Below, piece by piece: positions 32,447-44,800 of a DNA stretch of 64,000 nucleotides. This DNA comes from Bos javanicus (lineage: Eukaryota > Chordata > Mammalia > Artiodactyla > Bovidae). The stretch is taken from the NCBI RefSeq assembly GCF_032452875.1, contig NC_083868.1:120044312-120108311 (forward strand), read 5' to 3'. The notes under the pieces were generated by a model, which saw only the letters and a list, made by a program, of their open reading frames with translations, had not been told where the DNA came from and ran no database searches. How positions within the stretch are numbered: the stretch's first letter is position 1; each line of letters opens with the position of its first letter. The translations under genes and the position numbers were made by a program.

Positions 32447-32538
32447 AATATAAGCACTATTCTTATGGAAGTGAAAAATGGCATTTTATGTCAACTAGAA
32501 ATGCAAGAATCTCAGGAATTTTGCTGTGAACTCTGATA

Positions 32539-32880
32539 CTTTTGAACTGTGGTATTGGAGAAGACTCTTGAGAGTCCCTTGGACTGCAAGGAGATCCAAC
32601 CAGTCAATCCTAAAGGAAATCAGTCCTGAATATTCATTGGAAGGACTGGTGCTGATGCTGAAGCTCCAATACTTTGGACACCTGATGTGAAGAACCGACT
32701 CCTTAGAAAAGACCCTGATGCTGGGAAAGATTGAAGGCACGAGAAGGAAACAACAGAGGATGGTATCACTGACTTGATGGACAAGAATTTGAGCAAGCTC
32801 CAGGAGTTGGTGATGGACTGGGAAGCCTGGCATGCTGCAGTCCATGAGTTGGACACAACTGAGCTCCTGAACTGAACTGA
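32539..32880 (+). mobile_element. BovB LINE 3' fragment
   Basis: Plus-strand BovB 3' ~340 bases, from tttgaactgtggtattggag to a ctgaactgaactgatgat tail. The 5' truncation point is within the C-terminal coding region. Confidence 0.9.
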
Positions 32881-33074
32881 TGATGCCTTAATGATTTTAT
32901 TACAATGTGTGAACCCACGACAGGATTCATGCCTCCAAAGGAGAGAACAGGAGACAGCACCATTCCAGGAAGACAGAATTTTATTCTCTAGTAATCCAGA
33001 AATGCTTTCATAGACCCGCATAAAAGCTCTTACAATAAAGCCAGCAATGGACTATCAAAACATTCGATTTCATT

Positions 33075-33150
33075 TTTTTCATATTTATTTATTTGGCTAA
33101 TTCGGGTCTTTGTTGTGGCACATGGGATCTTCTGTTGTGACACACATAAT
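33075..33150 (-). mobile_element. Possible CHR-type SINE fragment
   Basis: tatttatttatttggctaat, cgggtctttgttgtggcaca and tgggatcttctgttgtgaca resemble the body of a CHR SINE. Only ~75 bases; tentative. Confidence 0.4.
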
Positions 33151-34274
33151 ATTTTATTGTCAACTTGTGGTTGGATTGAGTCTTCCTTTTGAAACATTTT
33201 TCTTTACCCTATGTCTTTGGTTATTGAAATTAACATGCTGATTTGATTGACTTGATTAATTTGATTCCCCACTGGTTTATGTGATCTGCACAAATGCCTC
33301 TACTAGTTCAGTTTGTTGCTGATGTACATAAATTGTTTAAGGCATCAGGTTCTGTCACTTCATGTGATTTTGCTGTCTTAGAGGAATGGCCTCTTTCCCT
33401 TTTCCTCTGACACAATCTGTTGAGAGAGGTCATTTCAATCTGCTCCATTTCTCTAAGAAATGGGTTTGAAATTTTAAATTTCTATGTTTGCTTCTCACAG
33501 GAATGACATCAAGCATTTTCCTGTGTGTTATATGCCATATCTTATATAAAAAAGGGAAAGAGGACAGAGAAAGAGAGAGGTCTTCCCTTGAACACTGTCA
33601 TGCTGAATTGAAATTGTGCCAATTTATTAACACAAGCAGCAACGGCCTTCTTAATTAAACTACCAAAAATATCACCAATAATCTTTAGTGTTCAAAGCAT
33701 CTCTTTCTTTGCTGAGGCATTACAGCCATACCATTTATATGGGTTTAAGAAGCCAATGACTCACCAAATAAACTTTCAGTTTATATATTTATGCTTCAGA
33801 AAAAAACTATTAGCAACAATTTTATAGCAAATGTCATCCTTACAGTGACTCCTTTTTTTCTGTAGTTGTAACATTTCAATTAGTACAAACCAAGGTTCCT
33901 GACATTTGCAATAATTATTCTTTTCCTAATGCTTGTTTGGACTGACACGTTGCTTTGATTTTTCATCATCTTTTTAGTAAAATGAAACTTTCCACCCTCT
34001 CCTTATACTAATGCTCTGATTCATGGCAGGCTGAAGTGGCTAGTGGGTTATTACTTAAAAGCATCAATCTAATTTTGTTTCTGGCTCTTGTCTCCACATG
34101 CCTGGCCTGTCATGGACCATCTTTCGAAGCTTTTCCCAAGACAGGCCATTAGAAGACACGGAATGAGAAAGATCTGAAGTCTGGTGCTTAAATGACTGAC
34201 CAGGGTTCTGCCATTTTGTCTTTGATGCTGACTTTGATGTAAGTTAATTTATGCGTATTTTTATCACAATATTC
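33151..34274. other. Repeat-poor unique sequence
   Basis: About 1.1 kb with no young retroposon and no open frame worth naming. Nothing else recognised. Confidence 0.4.
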
Positions 34275-35395
34275 TTGTTGTTCAGTCACTTGGTAATGTC
34301 AGACTCTTTGTTACCCCATGGCCTGTAGCATGCCAGGCTTCCCTGTCCTTCACCATCTGCTGGAGTTTGCTCAAACTCATGTCCATCGAGTCAGTGATAC
34401 CATCTAACTGTCTCATCATCTGTTCTCCCCTTCTCCTCCTTGCCTTCAATCTTTCCCAGCTTCAGGGTCTTTTCAAATGAGTTGACTCTTTATACCAAAG
34501 TATTGGAGCTTCAGTTTTAGCATCAGTTATCCTTGTAATTTATTTCCAGGATTGATTTCCTTTAGGATTGACTGGTTTGATCTTTCAGTCCAAGGGACTC
34601 TCAAGAGTCTTCTCCAGCACCACAGTTCAAAGGCATCAATTCATTGGCATTCAGCCTTTTTTATTGTTCAGCAGTCACATACATACATGAGAACTAGAAA
34701 AACCATAGCTTTGACTATATTGACCTTTGTAGGCAAAGTAATGTCTCTGCTTTTTAATATGCTCTCTAAGCTTGTCATTGCTTTTTTTTTTTTTTCCCAA
34801 GGAGCAAGTTTCTTTTAATTTCATTGCTGTAATCACCATCTGCAGTGATTTTGGAGCCCAAGAAAATAAAGCCTGTGACTGTATCCATTGTTTCCCCATC
34901 TATTTACCATGAAGTGATGGGACCATATGCATAATTTTTGTTTTTTGAATGTTGAGTTTTAAGCCAGCTTTTTCACTCTCCTCTTTCACTTTCATTGAGA
35001 GGCCCTTTAGTTCCTCTTTTCTTTCTGTCGTAAGAGTGGTGTCATCTGCATATCTGAGGTTATTGATATTTCTCCCAGCAATCTTGATTCCAGTTTATGT
35101 TTCATCCAGCCTGGTGTTTTGCATGATGTACTCTGCATATAAGTTAAATAAACAGGGTGACAATATAGAGCCTTGACGTACTCCTTTTCCTATTTGGAAC
35201 CAGTCTGTTGTTCCCAGTCCAGTTGTAACTCTTGCTTCCTGACCTGCATACAGATTTCTCAAGAGGCAGGTACGGTGATCTGGTATTCCCATCTCTTTAA
35301 GAATTTTCCAGATTTTGTTGTGATCTACACAGTCAAAGGCTTTAGCATAGTCAATGAAGCAGAAGTAGATATTTTTCTGATCGTGGTCCATGTGA
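34275..35395 (-). mobile_element. BovB LINE, 3' part (RT and C-terminus)
   Basis: Reverse-oriented BovB from its ttgttgttcagtcac tail to the early RT region. The catalytic YADD is encoded at 35041-35052 (minus strand). Upstream on the minus strand are NIYFCFIDYAKAFDCVDHNK and VRQGSILSPCLFNLYAEYI (~35115-35390). A (T)12 run at 34785 and other indels break the frame. Continues directly into 5' UTR-like sequence at 35396. Confidence 0.92.
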
Positions 35396-35770
35396 TCAGT
35401 TTGGTTACTTTTCTGTGATTGTGGTTTTTGTTCTGTCTGCCCTCTGATGGATGAGGATGAGAGGCTTATGGAAGCTTCCTGATGGGTGGGACTGTCTCTG
35501 GGGAAAGCTAAGTCTTATTCTGGTGGGCAAGACCTTATTCTGGTGGGCAAGTCTTTAATCCAATTTTCTGCTGATGGGTAGGGCTGTGTTCCCACCCTGT
35601 AGTTTGGTCTGAGGCCAACCTATGGTAGGGGTAATGATGGTAATGGTGACCTCCTTCGAAAGAACTTATGCCAGCAAGCCAGACATCCCAGGAGGGCCAT
35701 GTTATAACCCTAACTTTCCATCTCTTACTCCAAACCTGTGCTAGAAATTCAGTATAAGACACAAAATACA
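35396..35770 (-). mobile_element. BovB 5' UTR-like segment joined to the RT part
   Basis: Read on the minus strand this ends aaccaaactgatcacatgg just before the RT part. I recognise it as the repeated ruminant sequence that lies near the BovB 5' end (cagagggcagacagaac, gaagcttccataagcctctc, aaaattggattaaagactt). The endonuclease and linker (roughly 1.5-2 kb) are absent. Assignment to BovB 5' UTR is from memory of the repeat and is less sure than the RT part. Confidence 0.6.
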
Positions 35771-36868
35771 TGTTTTTCCATACTAATCCCAGCTAGGTTC
35801 TTGGCTAATCCAGCCATTACTCAACTGCACTTTTATCCTTAGTTGGCTCAAGACTCAGTATGTGATTTATTTCTCTTTATATTTTTAGTCATTAACACAG
35901 GAAAAATTGCATGACTCTGAGAAAATAATCATTATAGCTTCATTAACACATGGAGTATTTTACACATGCTATACTATGAGGTTCTTTCCAGCCAAGAAAG
36001 ATATAATTTATGAGCCAAGGATCTGGAGAAGCAAAAAATCTGAGCAATCCACCCTTGAATGTGAAAAAGAATAGACAGATGCATTTAGAACAAACAGGCC
36101 ACCCAGAATATATCTGTGGTTTTTCAGTAAGATTGAACACTTATGCTACTATTACTGTCTTCATAGTGGCAAGAAGAGGACATGGGAATTATACAGAATA
36201 CCCTTTTTAACATTTTTTTTTTTTTTTCAAATTTCTCTGAAGATCTCCCTCAGGACACTTGGGGATAAAAAAAAATGGCCCATTTTCAAACAGAGGACAC
36301 AAAAGTTCTTTGTTGATTATTGGCCACTAGTGTGAGCAATGGATAATTTAATTATTCTGCATTTTCATAGTGTCTTGTGAAATGATTCAAACTCAGTGTC
36401 TGAATCCATAATTGCCTGGGTGTTAATGATGTTGCACAGGAAGGGTTATGCCCAAGCTAAAGAACTATTTTACGTTTGGGCCCCAATTAAGAAGAGGCTC
36501 TTTCTGTTAATGTGGCTGATAACCTCCCTCACATTGTCAAAGTGCTACTGTATTCACTGAATCTATTTCATATTTGTTCATACAAAGCGTGTGAGTGTGT
36601 GCAGAGAGAGAGAGAGGGAGGGAGAATAATTGCATAAATGATCTATTCATAACAAATCTTTTGTCCTTATGAGGTTTGAGAAAAGAGAACCATTCAAACA
36701 CATTAAAGATCCATGCCTGAACCAGGTGAGTCACCAAAAGGCATCAACCTTTTCAAGTTATCTTCTCTTTTCAAATCTTCTACAATGAATATAAATATAT
36801 TTCATATGCTTGAGAAAAATGGAAGAAAATGGACAGTGAACTTATCTTCCTACTACAGGAATTCCCAG
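35771..36868. other. Unassigned unique sequence
   Basis: AT-rich, with a (T)14 run near 36216 and a GA-repeat (gcagagagagagagaggg) near 36601-36618. No gene or repeat family seen. Confidence 0.4.
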
Positions 36869-36869
36869 T

Positions 36870-37087
36870 GTTAATCACTCAGTTATGTCTGACTCTTTGT
36901 GATCCCATGGGCTATAGTCTGTCCATTCCGTAGATGGACAGTCTCCTTTGTCCATAGAATTTTCCAGGCAAGAATACTTGGAATGGGTAGCCATTCCCTT
37001 CTCCAGGGGATCTTCCCAACCCAGAGATCAAACCCAGGTCTCCTGCATCGCAGGCAGATTCTTTATCATCTGAGCCACGAGGGAAGC
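36870..37087 (-). mobile_element. Bov-tA SINE
   Basis: Reverse-oriented SINE from aatcactcagttatgtctga to catctgagccacgagggaagc. It has a ~20-base local insertion/duplication (attccgtagatggacagtct) in the middle. gtgttaa on both sides may be a short target duplication. Confidence 0.9.
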
Positions 37088-37159
37088 CAACTAATGTGTT
37101 AAATTCTACATCTTCCCTCAACCTTCCCTTGCCATATTTCAGATGAGTGTGTTCTGTCT

Positions 37160-37955
37160 GCTTCTTTCAAATAGCAAATTTTCCACATGGGTTTCAAACC
37201 CACTCTCCTTTGCCAGCTCAAGGACTTTGTTCTGACTATCCCCACATCCTTCTGCATGCTTTCTCTCTTCCACCAATCATTCCATCAATATATAGGATGC
37301 TTTAGAATTTCCTTTAAAAAATGTTTGCTTGATGTCAATCAACCCTGCAGTTATTGTCTGATTTCTCTGTCTGTTTTATAGCAAAATTTATTGAAAAAAT
37401 TATCTATAGTTCATGTCTCCACTTCTTCCCCTCCTTAGCATTTCCTCTCTGCTCACTCCATCTCTGCTCTCTGCTCTCTCTGCTCACTCTAATAAGACCT
37501 TCTTAGATCAGGCATCACCTTGCCAAATCCAATAGTTCCTTTGCCATGATCTTTCTGTAATTCCCAAGAATATTTGACCCAGTTAATATCGCTCCCCTTC
37601 TTCTCTTGGCTTTGGAACTCTAACTAAAGACCTTTCCACTAGCTATTTTCTCTGTCTTATAATGATTTTATGCAGGTCCTCACATCCTTGGCTTCTACTT
37701 GTCATTCAAATCTCATTTTGAGTGTCACTTATCAGAGGTCTTCCTTAACCGTCCATTTCACACTGCAGTCATACTATAGTATTTTAACACTATGAACACG
37801 CAATAACTTTCTTATTTACTCAATTATTGGTTTATTATCTTTCTTCCATCATTAGAATATAAGATCAATGAGGTCAAAGAGTATTATTCAATACTATTTT
37901 CAAATTCCAGAATAAGTGCCCAGTAAATATTTGCTGAATAAATGAATGATGAAAC
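37160..37955 (+). mobile_element. L2 LINE, long 3' remnant
   Basis: Pyrimidine-rich sequence in L2 order: ccttgccaaatccaatagtt, atatttgacccagttaatat, attagaatataagatcaatg and an end cccagtaaatatttgctgaa taaatgaatga. ~800 bp with deletions; an ancient element. Confidence 0.55.
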
Positions 37956-38205
37956 TCAAAATTCTTGCACCCAGAAAAGTCAAGGCTAAGTAGAAATGTT
38001 GACTTTTTATGGATACGTCACAAATTAATTTATACTTTATTTTAAATGTAAACATTGAAAATCTATCACAATCCAATAATAAAAATAATTATGCCCCCAA
38101 ATTCCATGTAAAGTTACAAACCACTTTCTGTTGAAAGTGAAGCAATGAAGCCCTTCTAAAATCTGATCTCTAGAGCTAGCATGTGTCTAAGATACAGTAA
38201 CTCTT

Positions 38206-38632
38206 TTGTTGTTGTTGTTCAGTCACTAAATCATGTCTGACTCTGCACCTCCATGGACTGCAGCACACCAGGCCTCCTTATCCCTCATTGTCTCTCAGAG
38301 TTTGCTCAAACTCATGTTCATCAAGCCAGTGATGCTATCCAACCAGCTTATTCTCTGTCACCCTCTTCTCCTTTTGCCTTCAATCTTTTCCAGCATCAGG
38401 TCTTTCCAATGAATTGGCTCTTCACATCAGGTGGCCAAAGTATTGGAGCTTTAGCTTCATCATCAGTCCTTCCAATGAATATTCAGGGTTGATTTCCTTC
38501 AGGATTGACTGGTTTGACCTCTATGTTGTCCACGGTACTCTAAAGAGTCTTCTCCAGACTGCAATTTGAAAGCAGATTGAGTAATCTTCTTTATGATACA
38601 ACTCTCACATCCATCCATGACTACTGGAAGCA
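38206..38632 (-). mobile_element. BovB LINE 3' fragment (older type)
   Basis: tgttgttgttgttcagtcac tail, then the reverse BovB 3' region through aagtattggagctttagctt to catgactactggaagc. 37956-38205 before it is unique AT-rich DNA. Confidence 0.88.
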
Positions 38633-38654
38633 CTAAATCTTTTGAATATATCTA

Positions 38655-39140
38655 AATCTGCATTAGTTACTTATTGTTGCTGTAAAGAATTATCACAAAA
38701 TTAGTGTCTTAAAACCACAGAAGTCCATTATTTTAAAGTTCTAGAAGTCATCCAGACATGATTTTTACTGAGCTAAAATCAAGAGGTTGGCAGTGTTGTT
38801 TCTTCTTGGAGGCACGAGGGGCAAATTTTTTCTTGTTCCTTTCAGATTCTAGAGGCCACTCATGTTCCTTGGCTTTTGGCCTCTTTTCTCCATCTCCAAA
38901 CCAGCAACACTACAGTAAATCCTTTTCACAGTTCCATATCACTGGTTCTCTCTCTTCTGCCTCTCTATTTCACTTCTAGGGACCCTTGTATTAACATTGG
39001 GATGCCTTTCAAGATCAGCTGATTATAGCAACCTTAATTAAATTTGCAGTATCAATTCCCCTTTGTTATGTTATCTAACATAGTCCCAGGTTCTGTGGGT
39101 TAGGACAGGGTCATTTTTGATAGAATATTATTCTATTATT
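38655..39140 (+). mobile_element. Ancient mammalian interspersed repeat, family not named
   Basis: cattagttacttattgttgc, tgtaaagaattatcacaaaa, cttaaaaccacagaagtcc and tgttccttggcttttggcct follow the order of a widespread old repeat (ctgctgtaacaaattaccacaaac class). I recognise it as repetitive but cannot name the family. Confidence 0.45.
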
Positions 39141-39530
39141 GCCTACAACATTCTACCTCTGACCTCCAGATTAATGTCCGTTGCACAAGCAAGATTCATT
39201 CATCCTCTAAAGGTCTCAACTCATGACAGTATCAATTCAACTCCAAAAAGCTCACCTAAATTTCATAAACTCAAAAGTCCCAAATCTCATCACCCAAATT
39301 TTCTAAATTAGATATGCATGAGACTCTGGGCAGTATAATCCATCTTGAGAAACAATCCAGCTTCATCTTTGAACCTGAGAAATTCATACACCAACTTATA
39401 TGCTCCCAAAATGCAATGGTGGGACAGCCATAGGATACCAATTATAGATATTTTGGCTAAAAGGAAAGAAAATTTAATGGAAAAAAAAAGAGTTATAATT
39501 TCCAAATATTTTCAAAATTCAACTGTTTAA
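39141..39530. other. Unassigned sequence
   Basis: Nothing recognised beyond an (A)11 run at 39479. Confidence 0.35.
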
Positions 39531-39537
39531 ACTTTAT

Positions 39538-41037
39538 CAGTTCAGTTCAGTCGCTCCGTTGTGTCTGACTCTGCAACCCCATGGACTGCAGCACGGAGGC
39601 CTCCCTGTCCGTCACCAACACCCAGAGTTTACTCAAACTCATGTCCATTGAGTTGGTGATGCCATCCAATCATCTCATCCTCTAGTGTCCCCTTCTCCTC
39701 CCGCCTTCAATCTTTCCCAGCATCAGGATCTTTTCAAATGAGCCAGTTCTTCTTATCAGATGGCCAAAGTATTGGAGTTTCAGCTTCAACATCAGTCCTT
39801 CCAATGAACATTCAGGACTGATTTCCCTTAGGATGGACTAATTGGATCTTCTTGCTGTCCAAGTGACTCTCAAGAGTCTTCTCCAACACCACAGTTCAAA
39901 AGCATCACTTCTTCAGTGCTCAGCTTTTTTATAGTCCAACTCTCAAATCCACACATGACTACTGGAAAAACCATTGCCTTGACTAGATGGACTTTTGTTG
40001 GCAAAGTATTGTCTCTGCTTTTTAATATGCTGTCTAGGTTGGTCATAACTTTTCTTCTAAGGAGTAAGCATCCTTTTATTTCATGGCTGCAGTCACCATC
40101 TGCAGTGATTTCAGAGCCCCCCAAAATAAAGTCTCTCACTGTTTACACTGTTTCCCCATCTATTTGCCATGAAGTGATGGGACCGGATGCCATGATCTTA
40201 GTGTTCTGAATGTTGAGCTTTAAGTCAACTTTTTCACTCTCTTCTTTTACTTTCATCAAGAGGCTCTTTAGTTCTTTGTTTTCTACCATAAGGGTGGTCT
40301 CATCTGCATATCTGAGGTTATTGATATTTCTCAATATCTTGATTCCAGCTTGTTCTTCATCCAGCCCAGCGTTTCTCATGATGTGCTCTGCATATAAGTT
40401 AAATAAGCAGGGTGACAATACACAGCCTTGACGTACTCCTTTTCCTATTTGGAACCAGTCTGTTGTTCCATATCCAATTCTAACTGTTGCTTCTTGACCT
40501 GCATACAGATTTGTCAGGAGGCAGGTCAGGTGGTCTGGTATTCCCATTTCTTAAAGAATTTTCCACAGTTTATTGTGATCCACACAGTCAAAGGCTTTGG
40601 CATAGTTAGTAAAGCAGAAATAGATGTTCTTCTGGAACTCTCTTGCTTATTCGATAATCCAGCAGATGTTAACAATTCGATCTCTAGTTCCTCTGTCTTT
40701 TCTAAAACCAGCTTGAACATCTGGAAGTTCACGGTTCATGTATGGTTGAAGCCTGGCTTGGAGAATTTTGAGCATTACTTTGCTAGCGTGTGAGATGAGT
40801 GCAATTGTGCGGTAGTTTGAGCATTCTTCTGCATTGCTTTTCTTTGGGATTGGAATGAAAACTGACTTTTTCCAGTCCCGTGGCCACAGCTGAATTTTCC
40901 AAATGTGCTGGCATATTGAGTGCAGCACTTTCACAGCATCATGTTTCAGGATTTGAAATAGCTCAACTGGAATTCCATCACCTCCACTAGGTTGGTTCGT
41001 AGTGATGCTTCCTAAGGCCCACTTGACTTCACATTAT
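39538..41037 (-). mobile_element. BovB LINE, 1.5-kb copy with YADE active site
   Basis: Reverse-oriented BovB from a cagttcagttcagtcgctc tail to the linker before RT. Minus-strand peptides include GVLSPCLFNLYAEHIMRNAG-type RT sequence at ~40360-40450 and KSVFIPIPKKSNAEEC near 40850. The catalytic box at 40299-40310 reads YADE, losing the second catalytic aspartate. Frameshifts also occur. actttat at 39531-39537 and 41038-41044 is the target duplication. Confidence 0.93.
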
Positions 41038-41103
41038 ACTTTATATGTCTTACATAAAACTGGTCATTGTGATGTGATCATACTATATTATGTTTGAGTT
41101 ATG

Positions 41104-41329
41104 ATTGTGTGTGTGTGTGTGCATGTGCTCAGTCATGTCCTATTCTTCACGACCCCATTGACTGTAGTCTACCCGGCTCCTCTGTCCATTGAACTTTCCA
41201 GGCAGAAATACTGAAGTATATTGCAATTTATTTTTCCAGGGGATCTTCCTGACCCTGGGATAGAAACTACATCTCCTGGGTCTCCTGCATGGCAGGAGGA
41301 TTCCTTACCACTACGCTGCCTGGTACATG
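41104..41329 (-). mobile_element. Bov-tA SINE with (GT)n tail and target duplication
   Basis: Reverse-oriented SINE; 3' tail (GT)n at 41105-41121; body gctcagtcatgtcctattct through ttaccactacgctgcctgg. The 9-bp duplication tgagttatg lies at 41095-41103 and 41330-41338. Confidence 0.92.
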
Positions 41330-41338
41330 TGAGTTATG

Positions 41339-42000
41339 TGTTGTACATATATGTGTGTGTATATACATATTAGTATATAAAAAGTATATATATATAAAAC
41401 TTATAACCAAGTTAATTGCTTAATCCCTACTATCCTCTGAATTAAGCTGGCAAGTATATTTTGACTGGTTTTCCACAAGTATTTTAGACATTAAGTTGCC
41501 CCTTTTCAGATGGTTGGTTTGGATTTAACTATATCTTTTTTGTTGGTCCTGGGACCAATCTAGCACCAGATTTCTTTATTGGCAACTGACTGAATAGTCT
41601 CAGAATTGGATACTTCAGTATCTTTACTGAATCTTCATTTTGTCCTTTTGTCAAGGTGGGAATAGTTAAAGATATTAAGTTGACCTTTAAACTAATGGAT
41701 TTTCTGTACATATTCAGTTTTAATTTGATACTTATAAATAACACTAGGTAGGACTTCTGCCTATAATACTCCAAGAGTTAAGACAGCAGAGGGATTTAGG
41801 AAGAACATTTGGGGGTTTTTTGCAATCAGTTAATTATTTAAAATTATGGTAAATGATAATGTGTGCAGATTTTCCACTTGAATATTCAATTGTAACTTTC
41901 TTCTTTATACTATTATATTTCTATTGTTTTTATATGGAATGACATTCCTAAAACAAAAAGAGAAAAACCTTCAAAAAATATAGTAACATATTAACATATA
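41339..42000. other. Unassigned AT-rich sequence
   Basis: Starts with a degenerate TA/TG tract (41345-41398). No gene or repeat family recognised; the 81-codon minus frame (41529-41774) has no known relatives. Confidence 0.4.
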
Positions 42001-42012
42001 AATAACTTATAT

Positions 42013-42283
42013 GCTGCTGCTGCTAAGTCGCTTCAGTCGTGTCCAACTCTGTGTGACCCCATAGACGGCAGCCCACCAGGCTCCCCGTCCCTAGGATTCT
42101 CCAGGCAAGAACACCGGAGTGGGTTGCCATTTCCTTCTCCAATGCATGAAAGTGAAAAGTGAAAGTGAAGTTACTCAGCTGTGTCTGACTCCCGGCGACC
42201 CCATGGACTACAGCCCACCAGGCTCCTCCGTCCATGGGATTTTCCAGGCAAGAGTACTGGAGTAGGGTGCCATTGCCATCTCC
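42013..42283 (-). mobile_element. Bov-A2 SINE with 12-bp target duplication
   Basis: Full dimeric Bov-A2 in reverse: gctgctgctgctaagtcgc tail, the two monomers separated by gaaagtgaaaagtgaaagtg, ending gccattgccatctcc. aataacttatat at 42001-42012 and 42284-42295 is an exact duplication, so this copy is well preserved. Confidence 0.96.
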
Positions 42284-42295
42284 AATAACTTATAT

Positions 42296-42942
42296 AGTAA
42301 CATATATATGTGTATGCATGTGTAGACATATATGCATAAAATATGAGTATTTCATGCTTTGCTAATAGGTTATATTTCCAAGGTCCATTTAAAAATCAGT
42401 CACACTTGGAAATAAAACATATTTTCCCACAGACCCATATGTTTAGCAGAGTGGTTAGGTTTACAGATCATTTTAAAAACTCAGTTTCATTTATAATGCA
42501 GCTGAATTAAATTACTGATTGTCTAAATCCTAAATACTGATACGATGAGACACATTGTGTAGAAGTAAAGTAGTGATATCAATGATTCTTTCATATAGTA
42601 AATTATCATTGTAATTAGTATACTAGTTAACTGTGATTTTACATTGCCTTTGAATTTTATAGGCATACCAATTTAAGAAATATTTTTACTGGAAATTTCC
42701 CATTTCTTTTTCTGAACACTTCTCTCACTTTATTTTCTCCCAAGTCCTTAGGTATTTGTCTGCCTTGAGGGTTTCAGCAGCATCAAACAAACCCATAGGG
42801 AGATCTTAGCTGAGGAGGTTATAGTATAGTGATGAGAAGAGGACAAATCTATTAATTTTCACCTTAATAGTTCTACTTTTCATAGTATACTTAGAAAAGC
42901 ATTCATAATCCAAGTTTATATAATTCCTGACCTATTTTAAAA
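42296..42942. other. Unassigned AT-rich sequence
   Basis: Nothing recognised. Confidence 0.35.
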
Positions 42943-43183
42943 ATTTAAAATTTTATTTTTAATTTTTTGTTTCATATTGGCATATAGCCAATTAACAATG
43001 TTTTAACAGTTTCAGGTAAACAGCAAAGAGACTCAGCCATATATATATACACATGTGTATCCATTCTCCCCCAAACTCCCCTCACATCCAGTCTGCCACA
43101 TAACAGTTGAGCAGAATTCCATGTGCTATACAGTAAGTCCTTGTTGGTTATCCATTTTAAATACAACAGTGTGTACATGTCCA
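42943..43183 (-). mobile_element. Cetartiodactyl L1 3' end, part 1
   Basis: Reverse L1 3' UTR: ttcatattggcatatagcca, ttcaggtaaacagcaaagag, tgtgctatacagtaagtcct and ttgttggttatccattttaa. This is the L1 type with a tgctatacagtaggtccttg signature. Interrupted by a SINE. Confidence 0.8.
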
Positions 43184-43391
43184 GGCTTCCCTGGTGGCTC
43201 AGGGGTGAAGGATCTGCCTGCAATGCAGGAGACCCAGGTTTGATCCCTGGATTGGGAAGATCCCATGAGGAGAAAATGGCAACCCACTCCAGTACTCTTG
43301 CCTGGAAAATTCCATGGACAGAGGAGCCTGGTGGGCTATAGTCCATGGGATCACAAGAATCGGGCACAACTTAGCTACTAAACCACCACTT
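43184..43391 (+). mobile_element. Bov-tA SINE with target duplication
   Basis: Complete plus-strand SINE from ggcttccctggtggctcagg to acaacttagctactaaacc. The 10-bp duplication tacatgtcca lies at 43174-43183 and 43392-43401, inside the older L1. It is close to consensus. Confidence 0.95.
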
Positions 43392-43401
43392 TACATGTCC
43401 A

Positions 43402-43612
43402 TCCCAAATTCCCTAACTACCCTTTTCCCCCATACTTCCTCCCAGCAACCATAAGTTCATTCTCTATGAGTCTCTTTCTGTCTTGTAAGTAGCTTCATTT
43501 GTACATTTCTTTTCAGATTCCACATGTAAAGAATGTCATACAATATTTCTCCTTCTCTGTCTGACATACTTCAGTATGACAATCTCTACTGACCTAGTTT
43601 TTCTTTTTATCA
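43402..43612 (-). mobile_element. Cetartiodactyl L1 3' end, part 2
   Basis: Continues: atcccaaattccctaactac, agcaaccataagttcattct, cagattccacatgtaaagaa and tgtctgacatacttcag. Confidence 0.8.
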
Positions 43613-44800
43613 TAGTACTATTAAGAGCACATTTTTTACTTTATTTTTTAATTCATCAGGGATTAATTTTATTATACACTGTAATAAGCTATATAATGTC
43701 ATTTATTAAAAATTCTATTACTTTTCTAAGTGATTTGAGATATTTCCATTATCATGTACTTAATACATGTCCTTGGGCATGTTTCTGAATTTTCTATCTT
43801 TTTACATTGATACTTATGTCAGTATCATACTGTTTTAATTACTATATCTTTAGAATGTAAGTTAATATTTTATACAACTAGGCTCTCAAATTATCCTGCC
43901 AATAATGTTTTTGCAATTCTTATATTTTCTGTTATTATTCTCCAAATTTACTTAAAATCATTTTGCAAAATTCTGAAGAAAACTCCCTTTGGCATATTGG
44001 GTGACTTATACAAATTCATAGATTACCTCTGGGGAATGTATCTCTTTATGTTAAGTCCTTTAATCTAGGACCATAATAAGACTCTATATATCTGAGCCTT
44101 GATATATTCTTAGTGAAGCTTTTAATTTTCTATGTTTAAGTCAATATTGAAGTTATTTATTTTTCTCTCTATAAGTTACACTTTCAGTTGCTATTTTGAA
44201 AAGTTTTCTTTCTGACAGATTCCAGATTGTTATTGAGCAGTTAATTCTTGGATTATTTTTGTGACTGTCACTTTTACTTAATATGCTATAGCTTGTAATA
44301 TTTCAATTGATTCAGCTGACTAGTTTGGACTTTCCAAGTAAAAAGCATACGATGTATAAGTATAGTACTAGATTTGTCTCTTCCTTTTAATTATAGCTAT
44401 AAAGTGATTGTATTTTATAGCAATTAACTAGAATATTTGTGTTTAATAGCAGAAGTGACTCCAGAATTTAACAATTACAAAATTATGCTGTTTATTTTTT
44501 TATGATAGTCTTTATCATGTGAAAGATGTATTTTTGATTTCTGATTTTGGAATAGTTTTGAAAAGAAACATTGATTAAATTTATCACCTTCCTCTAATAA
44601 AGACTACATCATTTTTTTCATTTAGAGTAAATACCCCTAAATTCCTGGAATAAAACCTCCTTAGTTATGCTATTCATATAATATCCTGCTCAGTTTGACT
44701 TGCTAATGGTTTATAGAAAGATTTTCTAACCTCATGCATAAGTATAATTATGATTGATTTATGTTCTTTGTATGGTATATTGCCTAGTTTTTGGCAAGAG
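43613..44800 (-). mobile_element. Old L1 ORF2-derived sequence
   Basis: Highly diverged reverse L1: gtatcatactgttttaatta, gggaatgtatctctttatgt, attcctggaataaaacctcc and ttgacttgctaatggtttat correspond in order to L1 ORF2 antisense. May be the 5' continuation of the L1 at 42943-43612 or a separate older copy. Confidence 0.55.

Noticed and set aside
41345..41398. TA/TG-rich tract as replication origin or matrix attachment site
   Set aside because: Composition alone is not evidence; similar tracts occur throughout the window.
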